The notes beneath the pieces are model-generated. The model was given only the letters and a program-made list of their open reading frames with translations. It made no database searches and was not told the DNA's origin. From NCBI GenBank assembly GCA_023664305.1, contig JAMPFT010000001.1, positions 644,671-708,670 on the forward strand: a stretch of DNA of 64,000 nucleotides, given 5' to 3'. Each line of letters starts with the position of its first letter. The first letter of the stretch is position 1. Of this stretch, positions 58,075-64,000 are shown one piece after another. The position numbers were made by a program, and so were the translations under genes. The stretch comes from a bacterium. Lineage in GTDB: Bacteria > Bacillota > Clostridia > Lachnospirales > Lachnospiraceae.

Positions 58075-59433
58075 CTATCTGTTCGCCCAGGGCATCAACA
58101 TCGTCCCCGCATCGCTGAGCCTGCCGGAATCATTTTCAAACCACTTGTTTTCCATACAGTAAACGTCGTTTAAATCGATTCCCTTCCGCACAAGCTCCGT
58201 CACAAAAGGGATGTGCGCCGCGGCAGCAGGCTCGGGGATCACGATTCCCGCCAGCTGCTGTTCCTTGTACAGCTCTGCAAGCTGCTCCGGACGAATAACG
58301 GAAACCTCTCTGTACTCCTCGCCCTGAGGCTCCTGCGTCACATAGGCCCGGACCTCAAACCGACAGCTGCTCCCCGACATCTCCAGCCACTTATTATAAG
58401 CCTGCTCAATCAGCTTTCTTGCCGCTGCGCCGCGACTGTCTGCGCCGCACACCGCGATCCCAATCCGGTCTTCCTCGCCGGACCGGCAGTATTCCTCCAA
58501 AACAGGGATCAAATTTGCAACGGCCTTCTCAAACTTTTCCTTCTCTCCCCGTATCACCGCGCGGTAATAGGCAAAATCCGAGATATAGGTATCGTATTCG
58601 TTGACCAGTCTTCGGATACAGTCGCAAATTGCGGGGATGTTTTTTTCATCCCGCCCGAATTTGTATTCCCCTGAAATCGGGACGTCCTCCGGGTAGGTGG
58701 CGCTTCCGTTCCTTCCCGTGATCACGCAGCACCCGCAGATCGCGGCCTCCCGGGGGATCCGATCCTTGCCCGGATGGTCGCCAAAGTCCACATAGACCCT
58801 GCTTTCCCGCATCAGGTTCGCCACTTGTTCCGGTGTCATCCCGCGGAGCGGAATCCATTCCAGATCCGGCGCAGCCTCGATCAGTTTGGCGGTAAATTCA
58901 AAGCCCTTCAAAGGATTATAGAGGACGCAGGGTCTCCGCCCCTCCGCCTTGAGACTCACCTTTGTCGTAAAGAAGCTTTCGTTCAGATAATCCGACACGC
59001 TTAAGATTCGATCCTCCGAAACCTTTGCATTTTCTGTCAGAAAGCCCCTCGCGTACTCCGACTGCACCAGATGCAGCATGCTCTTATTTTTGGCAAAGGA
59101 CATCCAAGTCTCAGCGGGATTCACAAGGAAATAATTGTCCACGCTCTCCCACCAGATGACGGTCTTGTAGCCCCAAAATACGGTTCCAGCCCCTTCCGCC
59201 CAGACTTCCGGCAAAATCACGATAGAATCATATCTCCGGTAATCGTTTGCCACAAAGGGCGTCCCATACTTTCCATACTGTGGCGGCATGAGCCAGCCCT
59301 CTTCCGGATACCCATCAATATATAGCATTCTGGCTATCCCCGGGCTCCGCCGATTTAACTCAAAGATCATCTGATGCAGCAGCTCCACGCCGCCGGTAGC
59401 CACCCGCGGCGGGCAACAGACATAGATTCTCAT
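58075..59433 (-). CDS. Glycosyltransferase-like protein with Rossmann C-terminal domain
   Basis: A 452-residue protein. The first about 330 residues look like a GT4-style glycosyltransferase: MRIYVCCPPRVATGGVELLH, IVILPEVWAEGAGTVFWGYK, and the nucleotide-sugar half around VYVDFGDHPGKDRIPREAAI and CGCCVITGRNG. The last about 120 (GIAVCGADSRGAAARKLIEQ) form a second Rossmann-like unit with nucleotide-binding character. Last of three such genes behind flagellin. Inferred role: glycan transfer to flagellin or a surface polymer. Confidence 0.72.
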   Translation of the reverse strand: MRIYVCCPPRVATGGVELLHQMIFELNRRSPGIARMLYIDGYPEEGWLMPPQYGKYGTPFVANDYRRYDSIVILPEVWAEGAGTVFWGYKTVIWWESVDNYFLVNPAETWMSFAKNKSMLHLVQSEYARGFLTENAKVSEDRILSVSDYLNESFFTTKVSLKAEGRRPCVLYNPLKGFEFTAKLIEAAPDLEWIPLRGMTPEQVANLMRESRVYVDFGDHPGKDRIPREAAICGCCVITGRNGSATYPEDVPISGEYKFGRDEKNIPAICDCIRRLVNEYDTYISDFAYYRAVIRGEKEKFEKAVANLIPVLEEYCRSGEEDRIGIAVCGADSRGAAARKLIEQAYNKWLEMSGSSCRFEVRAYVTQEPQGEEYREVSVIRPEQLAELYKEQQLAGIVIPEPAAAAHIPFVTELVRKGIDLNDVYCMENKWFENDSGRLSDAGTMLMPWANR

Positions 59434-59451
59434 TTTTATCCCCGCCTTTTC

Positions 59452-60561
59452 TTATAGTCTTTCCCACATTTCCAGCATGGAGGCAATCCTCTGCGGGTAG
59501 GTGTGATTTTCCGCCACCGCCCGGCAAGCCGCCGCCCTGACTCGCTCCCGCTCTTCCGCGCTGTTGCCATAGCGCACCACCGCCCGGGAAAATTCTGCCG
59601 GATTCGTAAAGTAGACAAGAGTCTCGTCCTTTTGGAAGAAATAGACGTAATCCCGCTGGAACCCGGCCAGAGGAAAGCCACCCGCGGCGATGACCTCCAG
59701 GGTCTGTCTGGGGATGGCGTTGTGCAGGGTATGAGGGGCCAGAATTAGGGTAAATTCCTTTCCCCGATAAATTTTCCGCCGCTCCTCCGCATCCTCCACA
59801 TAGGGCTTCTTTTGCGCATTACACCCCTCGAAGGCCCCGTCAGAGTAAATCGTCATGATAGAGTCAAAATTCTGCAAGAAGATATTCTGCTGCGCCGCTG
59901 TGCAGGCGGGCGCAAAATACCGATCCGCCGTGTAGAGCTTGCGCAGCTCCGGCAGAATCTCCTCTGGTGCAGGGTTGAGCGATGCGAACTCCTGATACAC
60001 CCGCAGGAGCAGCCCCTCCTCCAGAATGCTGGCGCCGTAGAGCACCCGCTGGGCGTGCAGAAAAGCATCCAGATACCCCCTGCCGTACAGGGTCATCCCC
60101 TCCAGATTGAAAGCACTCTCCGGCTGTCTGGCGATAAAACAGGCCTCCCGCTCCACCGGGACATGCTCCGACTCCGAAAAGGGCTCCACCGCCTCTGGCA
60201 GAAAGAAGGCTTTGGATACTCCCAGACTCCAGAGCTTTTCCACCAGATAGCTATCGCAGATCCCCAAGTAATTACAGGGATTTTTCACCGAGGCGGTATA
60301 CAGGTCAAAGTCCGGCAGCTCCAGCGTCCAGCTGCAGTAGGGGATTCCCTCCTCCTGACACCAGTCTGAAACCGCCCCAAAGAAGTTCACGGAAAAGAGG
60401 ATGTCCCCCGTCCCGACGCCCAGCTTTTCCCGGATCGCCTCCGGACTCCTTGCCTCCGCTTCTGTCATCTCCACCGTCTCCAGCGCAAGCCCTTCCTCCC
60501 GGAAGGCCTGCCGGATTGCCTTGTCATAAGGGTAACCCCACATCAGATATGTCAGCTTCAT
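59452..60561 (-). CDS. CgeB-like glycosyltransferase (DUF3880 type)
   Basis: A 369-residue protein similar to CgeB/spore maturation-like glycosyltransferases. N-terminal KLTYLMWGYPYDKAIRQAFR, DILFSVNFFGAVSDWCQEEG, IPYCSWTLELPDFDL and LEKLWSLGVSKAFFLPEAVE-like segments match the DUF3880 half; the C-terminal IILAPHTLHNAIPRQTLEVI-type region (FTLILAPHTLHNAIPRQTLE, VIAAGGFPLAGFQRDYVYFF) fits the nucleotide-sugar half of GT4. It shares layout with the next gene (60587-61780) and is probably its paralogue. Confidence 0.82.
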   Translation of the reverse strand: MKLTYLMWGYPYDKAIRQAFREEGLALETVEMTEAEARSPEAIREKLGVGTGDILFSVNFFGAVSDWCQEEGIPYCSWTLELPDFDLYTASVKNPCNYLGICDSYLVEKLWSLGVSKAFFLPEAVEPFSESEHVPVEREACFIARQPESAFNLEGMTLYGRGYLDAFLHAQRVLYGASILEEGLLLRVYQEFASLNPAPEEILPELRKLYTADRYFAPACTAAQQNIFLQNFDSIMTIYSDGAFEGCNAQKKPYVEDAEERRKIYRGKEFTLILAPHTLHNAIPRQTLEVIAAGGFPLAGFQRDYVYFFQKDETLVYFTNPAEFSRAVVRYGNSAEERERVRAAACRAVAENHTYPQRIASMLEMWERL

Positions 60562-60586
60562 CGTTTCTTACGCCCCCTGTACTTTC

Positions 60587-61780
60587 TTATTTCGCAAGCT
60601 TTGCCTTTAAGCCCGTCAGCTCCCAGATTTTGTCCAACTGCTGCTGATAGCTGAACTGATCCCGAACGATCCGATAACCGTTCTGGCGGATCTTTTCCGC
60701 CTCCTTTTCATGGGCCAGATAATACCGGCTCTTTTCCAGCGCCTCCTCCGTGGAACTGTATACCAGCAGATCCCTGCCATCCTGAAAGTACCGCCCGATA
60801 TCCTCCTGATAATTTGTAAGGGCCAAGGCTCCGCAGCCCATGATATCCAGAACCCGCTGGGGGATCCCGTGCCGGATATTCCGCAGAGTAACATTCAAAT
60901 TGATCCTGCTACATTTAAAGACCAGTGGCATGTCCCTCACATAATCCACCGTTCCATACACGGTTACGTTTGGCAGCTTTGGCTCCCCTACAGTAAACAG
61001 CTTTACACGACAATACTTTGCCAGCAGCGTCAGCAGTAACACCCTCTCCTTGTTGGTCACCGCCTTCAGCAAAAATCCTGTCAGGGCCCAAGTTTTCATC
61101 TCCTCCACGTCATGATAAAAATTGTTATTCAGATTCTCCAGCAACGCCTCCGTCACCTCTCGGTTGCACAGGCGCCTGATCACATTTTCGTTCACCAAGT
61201 CACTGATGATGTTGCTGCCGTACACCTTCATCTGGGTATTGATCATCGCCGCGGTGTACCCCGCCCCATACTCGTCAAACAATGGAAACATTCGATCCAT
61301 ATCCGACTGGTAGAGTTGCCCCACAAAGGATACATCCGCATGATATTTCATCCTCTCCAGAGGCGCAGGCTGCATGCGGCTCAGGCGTTTTGTGTTTACC
61401 GCCAAAGGAAGATAATACATATTTTTGACCCCGTATCCCTTATATTCCTCGTACTCTGCAGAATCAAAGATAAAAAAATAACTCGTATCATATTTATCGA
61501 CAGCACCCAGCGCCGGACTGTCGTAGGTCCAACAGATATAGGGGATCCCCTTCTCCCGGGCCGCATCCGCCAGCTCCGAAAAATAATTGATGGAAAAAAG
61601 GGCGTCATATCCCTTCTTCTCCAGGGCTTCCTTCAGATTCTTCTGAAACTGTTCTCTCTGGTCGCGAAACCGCGGACTGGCCACGGAAGAAAAAAGGTCA
61701 TATTCAATCCCCAACTCCGAAAATGCAAGATATAAATCATGCTTTACAATAAAGTTCCAGTCATAGACAAATAATTTCAT
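60587..61780 (-). CDS. CgeB-like glycosyltransferase, paralogue adjacent to flagellin
   Basis: A 397-residue protein with the same layout as the gene at 59452-60561: MKLFVYDWNFIVKHDLYLAF, ALFSINYFSELADAAREKGI, PYICWTYDSPALGAVDKYDT, YLPLAVNTKRL, DVSFVGQLYQSDMDRMFP, and C-terminal RINLNVTLRNIRHGIPQRVL, DIMGCGALALTNYQEDIGRY. ATG 61780 is chosen by homology; the upstream ribosome site is weak. It follows the flagellin terminator by 40 bp, so it may be expressed from readthrough or from its own promoter. Best guess: flagellin glycosylation. Confidence 0.82.
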   Translation of the reverse strand: MKLFVYDWNFIVKHDLYLAFSELGIEYDLFSSVASPRFRDQREQFQKNLKEALEKKGYDALFSINYFSELADAAREKGIPYICWTYDSPALGAVDKYDTSYFFIFDSAEYEEYKGYGVKNMYYLPLAVNTKRLSRMQPAPLERMKYHADVSFVGQLYQSDMDRMFPLFDEYGAGYTAAMINTQMKVYGSNIISDLVNENVIRRLCNREVTEALLENLNNNFYHDVEEMKTWALTGFLLKAVTNKERVLLLTLLAKYCRVKLFTVGEPKLPNVTVYGTVDYVRDMPLVFKCSRINLNVTLRNIRHGIPQRVLDIMGCGALALTNYQEDIGRYFQDGRDLLVYSSTEEALEKSRYYLAHEKEAEKIRQNGYRIVRDQFSYQQQLDKIWELTGLKAKLAK

Positions 61781-61820
61781 ACCGTACCCCGTACCCGTCA
61801 GAAGGTTTTTCTGATCCGTT

Positions 61821-61853
61821 GAAAACAGGCGGTGCGCTAAGCACACCGCCTGT
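61821..61853 (-). terminator. Terminator of flagellin
   Basis: ACAGGCGGTG pairs with CACCGCCTGT around a 9-base loop, followed on the minus strand by TTTTC. Located 22 bp after the flagellin stop. Confidence 0.85.
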
Positions 61854-61875
61854 AAGAAACAGTGCAAAACTCTTA

Positions 61876-63462
61876 TTAGCCCAGAAGGGACAGAACACCC
61901 TGATTGCTCTGGTTTGCCTGCGCCAGCATCGCCTGGCCGGCCTGAGCGAGGATGTTGTTGTTGGAATAGCGAACCATCTCGGTAGCCATATCCGTGTCAC
62001 GGATCTGCGCTTCCGCGGAAGTCGTATTCTCCACAACGTTGTCCAGGTTGTTGATCGTGTGCTCCAGACGGTTCTGGATCGCACCGAGTGCGGATCTCTG
62101 GTCGGAAACCTTGTTCAGGGCCGCCTTGATGGTCTCGATGGCGTTCAGCGCGTTGGTGTCATCCTCGCCGTTGATCTTCAGGCCGTTGACGCCCAGAACC
62201 TTCGCGCTCATGGACTCGATATCCAGAGAGATCTGGTTGTTGGAAGTAGCGTCAGCTCCTACATGAAGTTTCAGTGTCAAAGCACCTACGTCAAACTTCG
62301 CGGTACTACTCACCAGCGCGTCCACATCATCCTGTCCGGCAAGCTTGCGGTCGGTGACTCCTTCCCCTGTCTTCAGATACAGCCCCGCGTCAGGATCCAA
62401 TTTCCCGTCGTTGCTGATATACTTATACAAGCCGTTCGCCGCAATCTCATTGCCGTCCCTGTCAACAAACTGCGCAACCTTCTTTTCCGTATACTTTGTT
62501 GTGTCAACCGAATCCGGCCCTAATTTTACATTAACCAGAGCGGAATAATACTTACTGATATCCGTTGCAGTACCACCAATATCGGTGTTGACTCCCTTTT
62601 TGTTTCCGTTGCTGTCGTATACCTCAGACTTCAATACATAATGCTCACCAGACGCAACGGCAGTTGCTGCAACAGCCACCAACTCACTCTTGATCGTTGC
62701 TCCCGTCTGTCCTGACTTAGACGTATAATAGGTTGCATCCGTATCAATTACTGTTCCCGACGCCACAGCATAGTAACCACTATCAGCAGTATTCTGCAAA
62801 TAGTATGTGGTGTTTCCTGTGATAACCGCTTCTGACTTGACATAATCGTCGGAATCGCTCCCTGCAATAGCCAATCCGTTCACAACACCCGTGCTGTCGG
62901 AATAATAGGTCTTCGTCGAATCTACCTTTGCCGCATAAGTACCCTTTGCCAGCGTCTTCACCTTGTTGTCCTCTACATAGTAGAGATCCTGCTTGATCAC
63001 GTCGCCTTCCTTGTACTGGAAGTCGGTATCCTTATCTGCGTTTACGTCACCCTTCAGCAGATAGGTCTCGTTGAACTTCGTGGTCTCGGATACACGGTCA
63101 ATCTCGGTTACCAGCTGGTCGATCTCTGCCTGGATCGCATCCCGGTCAGAGGTGGAGTTTGTGCCGTTAGCCGCCTTAACTGCCAACTCGTTCATTCTCT
63201 GAAGCATATCCTGCACTTCGTTCAGAGCGCCTTCAGCGGTCTGTACTGCGCTGATACCGTCCTGAGCGTTTGCGGAAGCCTGGGTCAGACCTCTGATCTG
63301 CTTTCTCATCTTCTCACTGATGGAAAGGCCTGCAGCGTCGTCAGCCGCACGGTTGATCTTGTAACCGGAAGACAGCTTCTCGGTGGACTTTGCCTGAGTC
63401 TTGGTGGTCAATCCCAACATTCTGTTGGAGTTCATTGCTGTTAAGTTGTGTTGTACTACCAT
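61876..63462 (-). CDS. hag: Flagellin
   Basis: A 528-residue filament subunit. The conserved N-terminus (1-150) has [32 protein letters not shown] and [16 protein letters not shown], the last in the region sensed by TLR5. The C-terminus (about 410-528) ends in [20 protein letters not shown] and LSLLG. The middle 150-400 is a variable surface domain rich in Thr, Ser, Tyr and Asp with recurring T-Y-Y motifs ([27 protein letters not shown]); many Ser/Thr are available for O-glycosylation. AAGGAGG precedes the ATG, and the leader has a GGA-loop hairpin for CsrA. Downstream glycosyltransferases support glycosylation. Confidence 0.98.
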   Translation of the reverse strand: MVVQHNLTAMNSNRMLGLTTKTQAKSTEKLSSGYKINRAADDAAGLSISEKMRKQIRGLTQASANAQDGISAVQTAEGALNEVQDMLQRMNELAVKAANGTNSTSDRDAIQAEIDQLVTEIDRVSETTKFNETYLLKGDVNADKDTDFQYKEGDVIKQDLYYVEDNKVKTLAKGTYAAKVDSTKTYYSDSTGVVNGLAIAGSDSDDYVKSEAVITGNTTYYLQNTADSGYYAVASGTVIDTDATYYTSKSGQTGATIKSELVAVAATAVASGEHYVLKSEVYDSNGNKKGVNTDIGGTATDISKYYSALVNVKLGPDSVDTTKYTEKKVAQFVDRDGNEIAANGLYKYISNDGKLDPDAGLYLKTGEGVTDRKLAGQDDVDALVSSTAKFDVGALTLKLHVGADATSNNQISLDIESMSAKVLGVNGLKINGEDDTNALNAIETIKAALNKVSDQRSALGAIQNRLEHTINNLDNVVENTTSAEAQIRDTDMATEMVRYSNNNILAQAGQAMLAQANQSNQGVLSLLG

Positions 63463-63468
63463 AATTTA

Positions 63469-63503
63469 CCTCCTTGGCTTTACCAGACGCGAATCCGTTC
63501 GCG
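63469..63503 (-). promoter_or_regulatory. CsrA-type hairpin and overlapping ribosome site in the flagellin leader
   Basis: Minus strand: CGCGAA-CGGA-TTCGCG (63488-63503) is a 6-bp hairpin with GGA in its loop, the typical CsrA contact. A second GGA is in the ribosome site AAGGAGG (63469-63475), 12 bases downstream. This two-site layout is the one described for CsrA repression of hag in Bacillus. Confidence 0.72.
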
Positions 63504-63638
63504 CCGGTGAATACATTGTTTAATGGTTTTTATAATAATCCGGATGGTTCCGCCCTCTGCCGGGCCCGGGCTTCGATGCTTCCGCATCCGGTTATTATCC
63601 TGTTCAATCCGGAAACCGTTCCGGCGGATCACGGTTCC

Positions 63639-63929
63639 TTAAGGCTGTTCCCCAGCCGGGCTTTTCTTTCCTGCCGCCCCCGCAATCACAATGTTTGCTT
63701 TCTTCTTATATTTCTCCGGATGTTCCGGTTCCGCGTAATAGTTCGGGAGTGTCGCCCGGATCTCCGGATCCGTGAACTTCTTCTCCAATACGCTGCTTCT
63801 TACGATATTGACCTCTTTCGGCGCATCAATCATGATTCGGATATGCTTTCCGGTTCCGCCCAGAAAAACAATCTTGATATCGTCGCCGATCATGAGGTAC
63901 TCCTCCGCCGCAACTGACATTCTCAGCAT
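63639..63929 (-). CDS. csrA: Carbon storage regulator CsrA
   Basis: A 96-residue RNA-binding translational regulator. The CsrA core is LMIGDDIKIVFLGGTGKHIR, IMIDAPKEVNIVRSSVLEKK. The N-terminus (LRMSVAAEEY) diverges from the usual LVLSRKKGE, and there is a C-terminal extension of about 25 residues beyond the usual 70-75, ending in AGAAGKKSPAGEQP. AAGGAGGAAG precedes the ATG. Placed upstream of flagellin on the same strand, as in flagellated Firmicutes, where CsrA represses flagellin translation and FliW relieves it. Confidence 0.93.
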   Translation of the reverse strand: MLRMSVAAEEYLMIGDDIKIVFLGGTGKHIRIMIDAPKEVNIVRSSVLEKKFTDPEIRATLPNYYAEPEHPEKYKKKANIVIAGAAGKKSPAGEQP

Positions 63930-64000
63930 CTTTCTTCCTCCTTGAATTTTTCTTCCCGTCTCGGTAATGAGGAAGGTAACTCTTTGTATATTGTGTTACC
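63923..64000 (-). CDS. Possible 3' end of fliW (partial)
   Basis: The last 25 codons of an open frame run off the window end and stop inside the csrA start region (TGA overlapping ATGCTGA). The residues NTIYKELPSSLPRREEKF do not prove the family. fliW is normally found just upstream of csrA with this kind of overlap, so that is the leading guess. Confidence 0.3.
   Translation of the reverse strand, partial: GNTIYKELPSSLPRREEKFKEEERC

Noticed and set aside
63504-63638. Sigma-D promoter for flagellin
   Set aside because: I looked for TAAA and GCCGATAA with 15-bp spacing and found no acceptable match, so none is listed.

Overview
The window looks like the chromosome of a motile, spore-forming, plant-glycan-using gut Firmicute, most likely a GC-rich Lachnospiraceae. 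The support is an alpha/beta small acid-soluble spore protein, SpoIIM, a csrA-flagellin block with a Lachnospiraceae-type flagellin N-terminus, LexA boxes of the GAAC-N4-GTTC type, and Firmicute gene orders (pyrH-frr-uppS-cdsA-dxr-rseP and recA-recX-rny). No rRNA, tRNA, CRISPR array or intact insertion sequence was seen. Species is not determinable from the sequence alone.

Region 1 (1-15.1 kb, minus strand) is a glycan-utilisation locus in two transcription units. The first encodes an LplB/LplC/LplA-type ABC importer, a YesN/YesM-type two-component system, a GH105 unsaturated glycuronyl hydrolase and an SGNH esterase. The second encodes a GH4, a GH3, a class II aldolase, a FucI/AraA-like isomerase and an FAD-linked oxidase cut by the window start. 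Both units have a sigma-A-like promoter preceded by the same box of about 39 bp, a candidate YesN-type operator. A divergent membrane-anchored glycosidase-like protein (15.7-18.2 kb) faces the importer across three 98-bp repeats.

Region 2 (18.2-28.4 kb) holds the spore protein gene, a small transaldolase, a Ser/Thr kinase with a degenerate PP2C-like partner, then the conserved rseP-dxr-cdsA-uppS-frr-pyrH cluster followed upstream by a bactofilin and a polysaccharide deacetylase. Region 3 (28.5-41.1 kb) has aroF, an AT-richer HipA-like gene that looks acquired, spoIIM, a Nudix hydrolase, an aminotransferase, rny-recX-recA under two LexA boxes, a membrane protein, an AAA-ATPase/PD-(D/E)XK protein and ogt.

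Region 4 (41.3-51.2 kb) is regulatory and accessory: a two-gene ABC exporter downstream of a LytTR regulator and a soluble GHKL kinase, with tandem repeats in front; an AbrB-type antitoxin with only a stump of its PIN toxin; a macrodomain-linked sirtuin and zinc-macrodomain pair under a promoter with two matching dyads; an Rrf2 regulator; and a divergent HxlR regulator/flavin reductase pair. Region 5 (51.2-58.1 kb) is a second sugar locus: a GH78 with an unusual active-site motif, two sugar isomerase/epimerases around a Gfo/Idh/MocA oxidoreductase, and an AraC regulator. Region 6 (58.1-64 kb) places three glycosyltransferase-like genes directly downstream of flagellin and csrA, suggesting flagellin glycosylation; the flagellin leader carries a GGA-loop hairpin that fits CsrA control.
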